From the NCBI RefSeq assembly GCF_006442795.2, contig NZ_CP083956.1, forward strand, positions 1 through 64,000: DNA of 64,000 nt. Reading direction: 5' to 3'. Both the position numbers and the translations under genes were made by a program. Under the pieces are notes generated by a model. The model had not been told where the DNA came from. It worked only from the letters and a program-made list of their open reading frames with translations, and did no database searches. This document shows positions 29,328 to 39,653 of the stretch, in pieces. Positions within the stretch are counted from its first letter, which is position 1; each line of letters begins with the position of its first letter. The stretch comes from Mesorhizobium sp. B1-1-8 (lineage in GTDB: Bacteria > Pseudomonadota > Alphaproteobacteria > Rhizobiales > Rhizobiaceae).

Positions 29328-29750
29328 TCACTCGGCGTCGTCGGTCGAGAGCGATTTCACCAGATCGATGATCCTGCGCCGAACCTTGACGTCGGGAATC
29401 TTGACGAAGGCACGGTTGAGCTGAAGTCCCTCCGGGCTGCCGCAGAATTCGATGGCGAATGCCATCGACGAGTCTTCGGCGAACCCCCGATTGCCAGCCC
29501 CGGCCTCCTGACCGGGTGCATCCTCGAAGAAGAAGGCGACGGGAACGCTCAATATGGAGGCGATCGCCTGCAAACGGCTGGCGCCAACCCTGTTCGTCCC
29601 CTTTTCGTACTTCTGAATCTGTTGAAACGTGATGCCGAGATTCTCACCCAGCTTTTCCTGGCTCATTCCAAGCATGTTGCGGCGAAGCCGGATGCGACTG
29701 CCGACATGAATGTCGATCGGATTCGGCTTTTTCTTGTTCTCTTCTGTCAT
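29328..29750 (-). CDS. XRE-family transcriptional regulator, PhrR-like
   Basis: The 140-residue protein has an N-terminal Cro/CI-type helix-turn-helix: [48 protein letters not shown] at about residues 20-66. A variable tail ends [13 protein letters not shown]. The sequence and the position next to lnt match the low-pH-induced regulator PhrR of Sinorhizobium, but the function here is inferred. The ATG at 29750 is preceded by GAGGAAAAAA; the frame upstream is not conserved. Confidence 0.85.
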   Translation of the reverse strand: MTEENKKKPNPIDIHVGSRIRLRRNMLGMSQEKLGENLGITFQQIQKYEKGTNRVGASRLQAIASILSVPVAFFFEDAPGQEAGAGNRGFAEDSSMAFAIEFCGSPEGLQLNRAFVKIPDVKVRRRIIDLVKSLSTDDAE

Positions 29751-29891
29751 TTTTTTCCTCGCCGAATTTTTCCGGCTTTTTCTATTTTTCTCGCCCAATA
29801 GAAGCCGGAGCCACCTGCCCCAACAGAACCCCTCCAACCGACTTCGAGAAAATTTTAGGCGTTACAGTATGAGTTTCTAATGTGCCGACTG

Positions 29892-31481
29892 TCAATTCAC
29901 CCGTAGCCGTTGCCTTACATTCAATGCGAAGGCTCCCAGGCCAAACAGCAACATGATCAGCAATCCGTTAATGCGCCGCTGGTCGGCGGATAGCAGGGCA
30001 TGGCCCGCAACCGGCACATGCGCATCGATGGCCCCGCGCGCGTCGACCGCCAGCGCATCGACAATGCGCCCGCGCGAATCGACGACGGCCGAGATGCCAT
30101 TGTTGGCAGCACGCAACAAAGGCAACCCGTTCTCCACCGCACGAATCTGCGCCTGTCTGAAGTGCTGATACGGGCCTGGCGTGTCGCCGAACCAGGCGTC
30201 GTTGGTGACGTTCACAATAAGCCCGGCTGACGTTGCGTCAACTGCCACGAGGTCAGGAAAGATGACTTCGTAACAGATGAATGGAACGGCGCGCAGACCA
30301 TTGGGCACAATGATCGGATGGCGCTCATTGCCGGCGGCGAAATTCATCGGCCCGGCGACGAGCTGGCCGATGCCGAAATGCTCGAACAGGTCGGCGAAAG
30401 GCAGGTATTCGCCGAACGGCACCAGATGCACCTTGTCGACGGCATCGGTGATCTCGCCCTTGTCGTTGATCGCCAACACGGAATTGTAATAGCGGCTGCC
30501 GGCATTGGCCGATCCGCCCTCCTCGCGCACGACGCCGGCGATCAGCATCTGGCCGTCGCCCAGCATGTCGCCCAAAGCGGTCAGCGCGTCCGGGCGCTCC
30601 GTGAACAGGAACGGCACCGAGGTTTCCGGCCACAGGATCAGTTGCGGCCTGGCATGGCCCGGCTCCGGCGATTGCGCCGAAATGCCCATCAGGGTGGCGA
30701 AGATACGGTCGCGCACCGAGGCATCCCACTTCTCGCTGAGGTCGACGGCCGGCTGAACGATGCGAACGTCGATCGAGCGGGCGGCCGGTTCGGCCGGCGC
30801 GGTAAGCCTGACGTAGCCGAAACCGACATGAGCGGCCACGAGGATGACGAATAAGGCCGCGCCGAGCCTCAGATGCTTGCGCGCAGCGGCAAGCGCCGGC
30901 AGGGAAAAGACAAAGACGGCGAGCGCATTCATGCCGATCATGCCGGTCACCGACACGCTCTGCATCAGCAGCGGCACCGGCATCGCCGCGTAGCCGACGG
31001 CATTCCAGGGGAAGCCGGTGAAGAGAAAATCGCGCAGCCATTCGACGAGGCCAAAGCCGAAGGCGAGCGCGGCGATGCGGCCGATGTCGCTGCTCCAGAA
31101 AAGCCGCGCCACGATCGTTGCCAAGCCATAGAAGAAGGCGAGCGCGAAGGGGATGCCGACGACGGCAAAGGGCAAGGCCCAGGCGAATTCATCGGCCTCG
31201 ACCAGGAGCGCGGAGCCGATCCACCAGAGGCCGGCGAGGAAATAGCCGAAGCCGAACCACCAGCCGGTGGCGAAGGCCGGCCGCAGGCGCCGCAGCCAGC
31301 CGTCGGAGGCTTCGCCGGTGGCGCCGTCGAGCAGCCAGACCAGGACCGGGAACGAGATGAAACAGGCGGCGAAGAAATCGTAGGGCGCCTGGCCAAGGAC
31401 CGCCAGCGCTCCGGCGAGAAACGCCACCAGCGCCCGCCGCCATCCCCACAGCAGAATTATCCGGCCGGTAAAGCGCTGCAT
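29892..31481 (-). CDS. lnt: Apolipoprotein N-acyltransferase
   Basis: Lnt adds the third acyl chain to the N-terminal cysteine of lipoproteins in the inner membrane. The 529-residue product has about seven to eight membrane helices, mostly in the first 220 residues, followed by a nitrilase-fold periplasmic domain. The catalytic triad is visible as Glu in [11 protein letters not shown] near 283, Lys in [15 protein letters not shown] near 348 and Cys in [12 protein letters not shown] near 402. In Sinorhizobium the orthologue is also called actA because mutants are acid sensitive. It lies upstream of the PhrR-like gene on the same strand. Confidence 0.95.
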   Translation of the reverse strand: MQRFTGRIILLWGWRRALVAFLAGALAVLGQAPYDFFAACFISFPVLVWLLDGATGEASDGWLRRLRPAFATGWWFGFGYFLAGLWWIGSALLVEADEFAWALPFAVVGIPFALAFFYGLATIVARLFWSSDIGRIAALAFGFGLVEWLRDFLFTGFPWNAVGYAAMPVPLLMQSVSVTGMIGMNALAVFVFSLPALAAARKHLRLGAALFVILVAAHVGFGYVRLTAPAEPAARSIDVRIVQPAVDLSEKWDASVRDRIFATLMGISAQSPEPGHARPQLILWPETSVPFLFTERPDALTALGDMLGDGQMLIAGVVREEGGSANAGSRYYNSVLAINDKGEITDAVDKVHLVPFGEYLPFADLFEHFGIGQLVAGPMNFAAGNERHPIIVPNGLRAVPFICYEVIFPDLVAVDATSAGLIVNVTNDAWFGDTPGPYQHFRQAQIRAVENGLPLLRAANNGISAVVDSRGRIVDALAVDARGAIDAHVPVAGHALLSADQRRINGLLIMLLFGLGAFALNVRQRLRVN

Positions 31482-31568
31482 ATAGCTTCCAAGTCGCGCG
31501 AATCAGCGAAGAAGAGGTTTATCAGGCCGCGCCGCCTGCTCCAAATCAGTGTTTTGACGGAAGCCCGC

Positions 31569-32039
31569 CTATTGATGCCAGCCTTCGATCCGCAGACCAC
31601 TCAGCCGCTCGGCCTCCTCCCTCGGCACTACGCGCACGGTCTGTGTGAAGGTCCAGACGTGGCCTTCCGGATCACGAGCCCGGTATTGACGCTCGCCGTA
31701 GAACTGGTCCGCCGGCGCTTCGACGATTTCGGCGCCCGCCGCGCGTGCCTGCTCGCAATGAGCGTCGATGCCGTCCTTCAAGCGGACATAGACCGACTGG
31801 GTGTTCCGGCCACCGACCGAGGCCGGGCTGGCAATGCGCTCGGCCCATTCTGAGTCGACGATGATGTAGCCGTCGCCGAACCGCATTTCTGCGTGAACAA
31901 GCCGTCCCTCGGCGTCGCTCACGAGCATGCTCGGCTCGAAACCGAAGGCGGCCTCCAGCCAGACCAAAGCCGCCCGCGGATCCCTGTAGAAGACGCCGGA
32001 GCCCAGGACGGCGTGCTTGAACGGGTCTTCAACTGACAT
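31569..32039 (-). CDS. VOC-superfamily (glyoxalase/bleomycin-resistance-like) protein
   Basis: The 156-residue protein has the paired beta-alpha-beta-beta-beta modules of the VOC fold: GSGVFYRDPRAALVWLEAAFGFEPSML near 13-39, HAEMRFGDGYIIVDS near 49-63, VYVRLKDGIDAHCEQARAAGAEIVEAP near 83-109 and YRARDPEGHVWTFTQ near 119-133. It is of the PhnB/glyoxalase-like kind with His and Glu positions that could bind a metal. Substrate unknown. It sits between lnt and the CBS-domain gene but does not belong to the conserved core of that cluster elsewhere. Confidence 0.75.
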   Translation of the reverse strand: MSVEDPFKHAVLGSGVFYRDPRAALVWLEAAFGFEPSMLVSDAEGRLVHAEMRFGDGYIIVDSEWAERIASPASVGGRNTQSVYVRLKDGIDAHCEQARAAGAEIVEAPADQFYGERQYRARDPEGHVWTFTQTVRVVPREEAERLSGLRIEGWHQ

Positions 32040-32050
32040 TGGGGACTGGG

Positions 32051-33127
32051 TCAGGCCTGCTCGGTGCGGGCGGCGCGGCGGCGCTGCCGCTCGCCTTTCG
32101 GGCTCTGCACGATGCGCACGCGCTTGACGCGGCGCGGGTCGGCGTCGAGCACGTGGAATTCGAAGCCAGGTATGGCCTGCACCACCTCGCCCCTGGCCGG
32201 GACGCGGCCGAGCGTGTTGAAGATCATGCCGCCGATGGTGTCGACATATTCGCCATGCTCGCCGGCGGTGAAATCCTCGCCGATCATCCTGGCCACTTCG
32301 TCGATCTCGGCCTTGCCGTCGACGACGAAGACACCGTCGCCGGTCTGGGTGATCATCGGCTCGTCGTCATCGTGCTCGTCCTCGATGTCGCCGACCACCA
32401 TCTCGACGATGTCTTCCAGCGAGGCGAGGCCGTCGGTGCCGCCATATTCGTCGATGACCAGCGCCATCTGGGTGCGCGTCGTCTGCATGCGGCCCATCAG
32501 GTCGGAAGCGAGCATGGAGGGCGGCACGAACAGCACCGGGCGGATCAGGTTCAGGTCGCCGATGGTGCGCGCCAGATCGACCTGGGCAAGATCGAGCGCG
32601 GTCGTCGCCGGCACCTTCCGGCTGGCGCGGCCTTTTCTGACGCGCGCCACCTTGGTGATGTGGGCAAGCACGTCGCGGATATGGACCATGCCGCGCGGGT
32701 CGTCGAGCGTCTCGGAATAGACCGGCATGCGCGAATGGCCGGATTGCTCGAACAGGCTGAGCAGTTCGCCGAGCTTGGTGGTGATCTCGACCGCCTCGAT
32801 GTCGGCGCGCGGCACCATCACATCCTCGACGCGCACTTCGCGCAGCCGCAGGATGTTGTTGAGCATGGCCCGCTCGCCGGGCGAGAAGGCGCCCGCGTCG
32901 GTCGTCGTTTCGGCGAGCGCGCCGGCGATCTCCTCGCGCAGGCTGGTGCCGTTGCGGTGCCGGAACAGGCCAAGCACGCGGTCGAACAGGGAAGGACCGG
33001 CAGGCGACGGCTCGCTGGCCGCGCCGCCGGTCGCAATACTCGGACTGGAGCCCTCTTCCGTCTTTTCGGAAGGCTTGGCCACACTGCCGGCGTCCGCACG
33101 GGCGGCAGTTTCAGGTTTGTCGTTCAT
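32051..33127 (-). CDS. CBS-domain hemolysin/CorC-family protein
   Basis: The 358-residue protein lacks the membrane DUF21 part. It has a charged N-terminal 70 residues, two CBS domains (about 100-225, starting VEDVMVPRADIEAVE and FEQSGHSRMPVYSETLDD) and a C-terminal transporter-associated CorC_HlyC domain at about 250-330 with GMIFNTLGRVPARGEVV. This matches CorC/TlyC-type proteins linked to magnesium-cobalt efflux or called hemolysins historically. It is located between ybeY and the VOC gene, as lnt-corC-ybeY-phoH clusters are in many proteobacteria. Confidence 0.88.
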   Translation of the reverse strand: MNDKPETAARADAGSVAKPSEKTEEGSSPSIATGGAASEPSPAGPSLFDRVLGLFRHRNGTSLREEIAGALAETTTDAGAFSPGERAMLNNILRLREVRVEDVMVPRADIEAVEITTKLGELLSLFEQSGHSRMPVYSETLDDPRGMVHIRDVLAHITKVARVRKGRASRKVPATTALDLAQVDLARTIGDLNLIRPVLFVPPSMLASDLMGRMQTTRTQMALVIDEYGGTDGLASLEDIVEMVVGDIEDEHDDDEPMITQTGDGVFVVDGKAEIDEVARMIGEDFTAGEHGEYVDTIGGMIFNTLGRVPARGEVVQAIPGFEFHVLDADPRRVKRVRIVQSPKGERQRRRAARTEQA

Positions 33128-33154
33128 CGTCGTCCGGTCAATTGGTCTTTTTTG

Positions 33155-33652
33155 TTACGCGTAGGGATCGGGAATGGCAAGCCTCGCAAGCGCCGCGCGC
33201 TCGATCATCTCCATCTCCTCAGCCTCGGCGTCGGTCTCGTGATCATGGCCCAGAAGATGCAGCAGGCCATGGATGACGAGATGGGTGATATGGTTCTCGA
33301 CTGGCTTTTCTTCCAGTGCCGCTTCGCGTGCGACCGTCTCGGACGCAAGCACGATGTCGCCGAGCATCGGCGGCAGCGGACCGCCTTTCGCGAAGGGAAA
33401 AGCCGGGAAAGACAAAACGTTGGTCGGTTTATCCTTGCCGCGCCATTCGGCGTTGAGGGTGCGGATATGGGCATCATCGGAAAAAACGACGCTGAGCTCG
33501 GAGGCACCGCCCACACCGGTCTCGGCAAGCGCAGCCGCGACGGCGCGATCGACGAGGCTGGTCAGTTCGGCTTGCGCCGGCCACGCGCCCGCCTCAATGA
33601 AAATATCTATCTCGACGGGCGCCCCGCCGGCGGATTTCGCGCCTTCAGCCAT
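33155..33652 (-). CDS. ybeY: Endoribonuclease YbeY
   Basis: YbeY is a metal-dependent RNase needed for 16S rRNA 3'-end maturation and ribosome quality control. The 165-residue product holds the zinc motif [11 protein letters not shown] (H-x3-H-x5-H) near residues 130-140 and the strand [22 protein letters not shown] near 69-90. It lies 27 bases upstream of the CBS-domain gene on the same strand. A palindromic repeat separates it from phoH. Confidence 0.94.
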   Translation of the reverse strand: MAEGAKSAGGAPVEIDIFIEAGAWPAQAELTSLVDRAVAAALAETGVGGASELSVVFSDDAHIRTLNAEWRGKDKPTNVLSFPAFPFAKGGPLPPMLGDIVLASETVAREAALEEKPVENHITHLVIHGLLHLLGHDHETDAEAEEMEMIERAALARLAIPDPYA

Positions 33653-33672
33653 GCGGCTTTTGTCTTCTTGTT

Positions 33673-33846
33673 TAGAGCATGATCTTTCCCGAACCGGAGG
33701 TCAGCGAAGAAAAAACGCCGCGCACTTTTCGGGATCATGCCCTAGAGCCGTTCAGCGTTTGATAGAATCGCTGACCCGCTCTAAGTATTTGTTTTCACGC
33801 AATTCCGAACGGAAAACCGCTACGCACTTTTCCTGGAATTGCTCTA
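33673..33846. repeat. Composite palindromic repeat element (RIME-like)
   Basis: Three palindromic modules fill the ybeY-phoH gap. Module one, 33673-33745, has arms AGAGCATGATC and GATCATGCCCT. Module two, 33743-33783, has TAGAGC/GCTCTA ends with TCAGCG/CGCTGA inside. Module three, 33798-33846, recurs in opposite orientation at 56398-56448. The outer edge overlaps the phoH stop codon. The organisation resembles the mosaic palindromic repeats known from rhizobia; family membership is inferred. Confidence 0.75.
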
Positions 33847-34919
33847 GCTTTCCGCGCCAAGCCCCCTGGCGAGCTTGCCGTCGCGGTCATAGGCCTTGAC
33901 GATCTCGGCAACCAACGGATGCCGCACCACATCGCCTTCGTTGAAGCGCACCGTGACCATGCCGGTGACGCCGTCGAGGATCCTCAGCGCCTCGACAAGG
34001 CCCGACTTGGTGTTGGGCGGCAGGTCGATCTGGGTCGGATCGCCGGTGACGATCATGCGCGAGTTCTCGCCGAGACGGGTCAGGAACATCTTCATCTGCA
34101 TCGGCGTGGTGTTCTGCGCCTCGTCGAGGATGACCGCGGCATGCGCCAGCGTGCGGCCGCGCATGAAGGCCAGCGGCGCGATTTCGATCACTTCGGCTGC
34201 GATCGCCCGCTCCACCTTGTCCGCCGGCATCATGTCGTAAAGCGCGTCGTAGAGGGGTCTGAGATACGGGTCGACCTTTTCCTTCATGTCGCCGGGCAGG
34301 AAGCCAAGCCGCTCGCCGGCCTCGACGGCGGGACGCGACAGCACGATGCGCTCGACCATGCCGCGCTCCAGGAGCATCGCCGCATGCGCCACCGCCAGGT
34401 AGGTCTTGCCGGTGCCGGCGGGACCGATGCCGAAGACGAGCTCCGAGCGCTCCAGGGCACGCATATAGGCGTCCTGTGTCAGCGAACGGGCATAGATCGT
34501 CTTCTTTCGCGTCGTGATCTGGGCTGCCGAGACCTTGCCCTTGCGCTCCAGGGTGGGCAGCGTCAGCTGGTCGTCGGCGGCGATCGCCATGCGCACGGCG
34601 CCATCGACATCCGACTGACCGATGTCGGCGCCCTTCTGCAGGATGCCGTAAAGGGTGTCCAGCGCACGGCGCGCCTGCTCGGCGGCGGTGGCCGAGCCCT
34701 TGATGGTCAGCTGGTTGCCGCGCGAGCGGATATCGACGCCGAGCTTCTGCTCGAGCCGCGCCAGGTTCTCATCGAACTGTCCATAGAGGGCACTGGCAAG
34801 CTTGTTGTTGTCGAAGGTCAGAACGATGTGCGCCATGTCGGAGGCCCCGGATGCCTGGTTCGGGGTCACGTTCTTCAGTTCAGCAGCGCTCAACCGTCTC
34901 TCCTCATCTGCCGAGGCCA

Positions 34920-34920
<1 letters not shown>
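33844..34920 (-). CDS. phoH: PhoH-family ATPase
   Basis: The 358-residue protein has an N-terminal KH-like RNA-binding segment (LEQKLGVDIRSRGNQLTIKGS near 55-75). A PhoH ATPase domain follows with Walker A GPAGTGKTYLAV near residue 168, [24 protein letters not shown] near 195 and Walker B AAVILDEAQNTTPMQMKMFLTRLG near 265. PhoH/YbeZ partners YbeY in RNA metabolism, and the gene order here supports that. Its start codon shares one base with the miaB stop. The stop codon lies in the repeat element. Confidence 0.93.
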
Positions 34921-36329
<1,409 letters not shown>

Positions 36330-36380
36330 CAGGCGGCTTCTAACGCCTTTCCGTGACAAAAAACAGACGATTCTGCCCGT

Positions 36381-37181
36381 CTAGCGACTTGGAAGCGGAT
36401 CGGTAAGGGCTGCCTGCATCATCTCGCGCACCTTGGCTTCCATCAATCGCGCCGTTTCCTTGCGGTTCGAGCCCTTGGCGAAAGGGATCGGCTCACCGAA
36501 ATGCACCTCGACATCGAACGAACCTTCGGCAAGCAGCGCCTTGAGATGCGGCATCAGATCCTGATCGCCGATCCAGGCGGCGATCGGCCGGTGGCGGCGG
36601 CCCATCGGCACGCCGTGCAGCCGCGTATAGGCGATCGCCACCGGCTGGATGAACACTTTTTGCGCCGCCCCTTCCGATATCGCCATCGAAGCGGCGCCAA
36701 ACAAGGTGCTCTTGAACGGCAGCGCGAGATTGCCATCGCCGGTCGAACCCTCGGCGAACAGCACCATGGCATCGCCCTTGGCCATGCGGCCGGCAATCTC
36801 GCTCGCCTGATCGCCTGAAGTGCGCTTGCGCTCGCGCTCGATGAAGACGGTGCGCTGCAGTTTGGACAGCATGCCGATCAGCGGCCAGCCTTCCAAGTCG
36901 GCCCGGGCGATGAATTTCACATCGGCAAAAGAGCCCAGCACCATGATGTCGGTCCAGGAAATGTGATTGGCCGCCACCAGCAGCGGACGCTCGGTGGCCA
37001 GCGCGCCTTTGATGTGGACGCGCATGCCGAGCGCCCTGAGGATCATGCCGTGCCAGATTTTCAGGATGACCGTCTCGGGCCAGAGACCTGTCTTCATCGA
37101 CAGTATCTGCAGCGGCACCAGCACCAGCGAGCTCGCAACGACAAGGCCGAGCGCCAGGAAAACCCTCAACTTCTTGATCAT
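36381..37181 (-). CDS. 1-acyl-glycerol-3-phosphate acyltransferase family; probable OlsA
   Basis: The 266-residue protein has an N-terminal membrane helix (about 8-28), the acyltransferase motif NHISWTDIMVLG near residue 72, FIERERKRTSGDQ near 112 and the glycerophosphate-binding type stretch VLFAEGSTGDGN near 140. Members make phosphatidic acid (PlsC) or, in rhizobia, acylate lyso-ornithine lipid (OlsA). The neighbourhood miaB-this gene-rimI matches the olsA locus of Sinorhizobium meliloti as I recall it, so OlsA is favoured, but sequence alone does not decide. Confidence 0.82.
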   Translation of the reverse strand: MIKKLRVFLALGLVVASSLVLVPLQILSMKTGLWPETVILKIWHGMILRALGMRVHIKGALATERPLLVAANHISWTDIMVLGSFADVKFIARADLEGWPLIGMLSKLQRTVFIERERKRTSGDQASEIAGRMAKGDAMVLFAEGSTGDGNLALPFKSTLFGAASMAISEGAAQKVFIQPVAIAYTRLHGVPMGRRHRPIAAWIGDQDLMPHLKALLAEGSFDVEVHFGEPIPFAKGSNRKETARLMEAKVREMMQAALTDPLPSR

Positions 37182-37210
37182 TCGCTCCGGCCCTAGTCCC
37201 GGGCGACTGG

Positions 37211-37705
37211 CTAGCGAAGATCGCGGCGCATGACAAGCGCGCCGGTCGGGCCGTTCTCGGTCGACCTGTAGTAGTTCGGCCGCTTGCCGACCTGGCGGAA
37301 GCCGAGCCTGCGGTAGAGCGCAATGGCCGGCGCGTTGGTCTCGTCGACTTCGAGGAACAGCGCCTCGGCGCGCTGCGCATGCAATTCGCGCAGCACCGCA
37401 TCCATCAATTGCCAGCCGAGCCCCTGGCGGCGATGCGTTCGCGCCACCGCTACCGTCAGGATTTCGCCCTCGCCGGCCGCAAGCCGCGCCAGCACGAAAC
37501 CGACCGGCGGTTTCGATCCTTGCCCGGTCTCACGCGCGGCGTAGCCGAAGACGGTGTCCTGTTCGAGCAGCGCCGCAAACTCGCCATCGGTCCAGGGCCG
37601 CACGAAGTCCTCCTGATGCAGCGCCGAGACGGCGGCGCTGTCCGAAACCGTCAACGGTTCCAACGCATAGTCCCTGCGGCGCGGCTGAAAGAAAGGGATC
37701 CGCAT
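37211..37705 (-). CDS. rimI: Ribosomal protein S18 alanine N-acetyltransferase RimI
   Basis: The 164-residue GNAT protein shows VGFVLARLAAGEGEILTVAV near residue 66, the acetyl-CoA loop HRRQGLGWQLMDAVL near 92 and the C-terminal ALYRRLGFRQVGKRPNYY near 128, typical of RimI. It acetylates ribosomal protein S18 and may have other substrates. The start codon shares one base with the tsaB stop, a common rimI-tsaB pairing. Confidence 0.88.
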   Translation of the reverse strand: MRIPFFQPRRRDYALEPLTVSDSAAVSALHQEDFVRPWTDGEFAALLEQDTVFGYAARETGQGSKPPVGFVLARLAAGEGEILTVAVARTHRRQGLGWQLMDAVLRELHAQRAEALFLEVDETNAPAIALYRRLGFRQVGKRPNYYRSTENGPTGALVMRRDLR

Positions 37706-38409
37706 CAGGACTTCTTCCTCCTCTTTCTGGCATCATCATCCTGTCGCGGCAGAATGAAGCCGGCCTGCGGCTTGGCGTCGGCGCCGCGCAGATAAAGCGG
37801 CTTCGGCCTTTCGCCCGGCCCCTTGGCGGCAGCCAGCCTGGCGTAGGTGGCGATGTCGGCGGTGGCGGCTACGGGGCCAATATCGAACGCGCGTCCTGCC
37901 GCCGAAGCTATGTGCGGCGCGGCGGTGCCGGCGAGGACCGCACCCGCGTCGAGAGCCATGGCAGTCGCTTCCGCGAGGGTGGTCACGGCTGGACCGTAAG
38001 TCAAGCCTAACGCTTTGTCGAAAAGGGCCGCATGGATTTCCGCGCGGCCGGCATCGAGTGCCGCAAGTACTGCGCGGCCGGGGAAGGCCGCGGCCGCTTC
38101 CGCCGCCAGCGCTTCCAGCGTTGTCACGCCGATGGCTGGGATTTTCAACGCCAAAGCCAGGCCGCGCGCGGTCGAGACGCCGACGCGAAGGCCGGTGAAA
38201 GAACCGGGTCCGGTGGCGACGGCGACTGCATCGAGATCGTGATAGCCGATCCCGCCAGCTCTCAACGCCGCCTCGATGGCGCTCATCAGGCGCTCGGCAT
38301 GCCCCTTGCCGAGATCGAGCACGTGACGGCCAAGTTCACGGCCGGCGGCTGCGTCATAAACGCAGGCGGCACAGAGATTGGCGGCGCAGTCGATGGCAAG
38401 TAATTTCAT
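37705..38409 (-). CDS. tsaB: tRNA t6A synthesis protein TsaB
   Basis: TsaB is the partner of TsaD in making threonylcarbamoyl-A37 in tRNAs. The 234-residue ASKHA-fold product begins MKLLAIDCAANLCAACVYD and has the conserved VATGPGSFTGLRVGVSTARGLALAL near residue 65-89, as well as VLAALDAGRAEIHAALF near 122. The ATG at 38409 fits the family start; the frame is open 25 codons further up. It is translationally coupled to rimI. Confidence 0.92.
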   Translation of the reverse strand: MKLLAIDCAANLCAACVYDAAAGRELGRHVLDLGKGHAERLMSAIEAALRAGGIGYHDLDAVAVATGPGSFTGLRVGVSTARGLALALKIPAIGVTTLEALAAEAAAAFPGRAVLAALDAGRAEIHAALFDKALGLTYGPAVTTLAEATAMALDAGAVLAGTAAPHIASAAGRAFDIGPVAATADIATYARLAAAKGPGERPKPLYLRGADAKPQAGFILPRQDDDARKRRKKS

Positions 38410-38543
38410 AGGGGCGGCTTCATGTGGCCGGTTAACGAACAATTCCCTGTGCCCGCCATGGCCCGCCGCCGCAAGGGCCACCACGCATAAATGTTAAGCG
38501 GCTTCGCTTCCAGGGCGACGGCCTGGCGGGTTTTCCCAGGCGA

Positions 38544-39650
38544 TCAGGCTGCGGGGGCGATACGCAGCATGTGATTGTCCCAGACATAGTCGGGCTCCGA
38601 GCGCGCCGCGCCGGTGCCGCCGACGATCGCGCCGGCGCCCGTCGTCGCCATGAAGCCCGAGCCATCCGGGGCCAGGCCGCAAACCTCGACCAGCGCTTTC
38701 GTCGCCATCACACGGCCGCTGGCGGCATCGATGACGGCCAGCGAATTGCCTTCCGGCGAGGTGACGGCGACCGTGCCGGCCGCAGGATTGGCGGCGACCG
38801 AGCCGATATAGTTGCGGAAGCCGGAGAGCACATCCCGCGGCATATCGAGCAATTCAAGCGCTTTGCCGCGCGCGGCGCGGCCGACCAGCGCCGGACGATC
38901 GCCGCCCGGCCCGCGATACTGACAGCCAAACCAGACCGTGCCGGCCTGGTCGCGATCCATGTGCCGGATCGACAGCTGATGCAGCGCCGGCGGCAATTCG
39001 TGCTTTTCGATCAGGTCGCCGGTGATGCGGTCGACCAGCACATAGGACGGTTTCATCGTCGCGATGTTGAGTTCGGCGCGGCCGAAATCCGGATGCGTCT
39101 CGATGCCGCCATTGGCAATCGCCAGCGTCCTGCCGTCGCCGAGCAGCAGCAATTCATGCGGACCCGTGCCGTAGGTCGGGAATTCGCCGACGCGGTTGAA
39201 TTTGGCGCGCGCATCGTAGATGCCGACGACACCGGCGGCGTTGTCGAAATCGTTCTCGGTGGCATAGAGAAGCGCACCGTCTACCGAGAAGACGCCATGG
39301 CCGAAAAAATGCCGGCCGGCGATGCTGGCGATGGTCAGCGGCTGGTCCCGGCCGGTATGGTCGAAGACGACAGCGAACGTACCAGGCTGGCGGGCAAAGA
39401 CGACCGACCGCTTCGACACCGGGTCGAACGTCACGTCATGGCCGCGGTCGGGCAGGCCGATTGTGTGCAGGATCTGGCCCGCCTCGGAAAGGACGGCGGC
39501 GCCGAAGCTGCCATCCCGCTTGACGAAGGCCGTGGCAAAAACCGCATCCGAGGCAAGCGTATCAGCCCAGGCGCGCGGCGCCATCGCCGCGGCGAAGCTT
39601 ACGCCGGCGGCCCGCAGGAAATCACGACGATCGATGAGCGGGGTTTGCAA
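38544..39650 (-). CDS. DUF1513 exported beta-propeller-like protein
   Basis: The 368-residue protein begins with a twin-arginine signal, DRRDFLRAAGVSFAAAM, with likely cleavage after AWA near residue 29. Repeated beta-strand blocks follow, such as VFARQPGTFAVVFD, GRHFFGHGVFSVDGALLYATENDFD, GPHELLLLGDGRTLAIANGG and SVAANPAAGTVAVTSPEGNSLAVID, suggesting a beta-propeller. This is the DUF1513 family, which is often next to imelysins in iron-regulated clusters. The start is a TTG at 39650, as no ATG lies before the Tat motif. It is three bases after the imelysin gene and ends the operon. Biochemical role unknown. Confidence 0.82.
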   Translation of the reverse strand: MQTPLIDRRDFLRAAGVSFAAAMAPRAWADTLASDAVFATAFVKRDGSFGAAVLSEAGQILHTIGLPDRGHDVTFDPVSKRSVVFARQPGTFAVVFDHTGRDQPLTIASIAGRHFFGHGVFSVDGALLYATENDFDNAAGVVGIYDARAKFNRVGEFPTYGTGPHELLLLGDGRTLAIANGGIETHPDFGRAELNIATMKPSYVLVDRITGDLIEKHELPPALHQLSIRHMDRDQAGTVWFGCQYRGPGGDRPALVGRAARGKALELLDMPRDVLSGFRNYIGSVAANPAAGTVAVTSPEGNSLAVIDAASGRVMATKALVEVCGLAPDGSGFMATTGAGAIVGGTGAARSEPDYVWDNHMLRIAPAA

Positions 39651-39653
39651 GGT

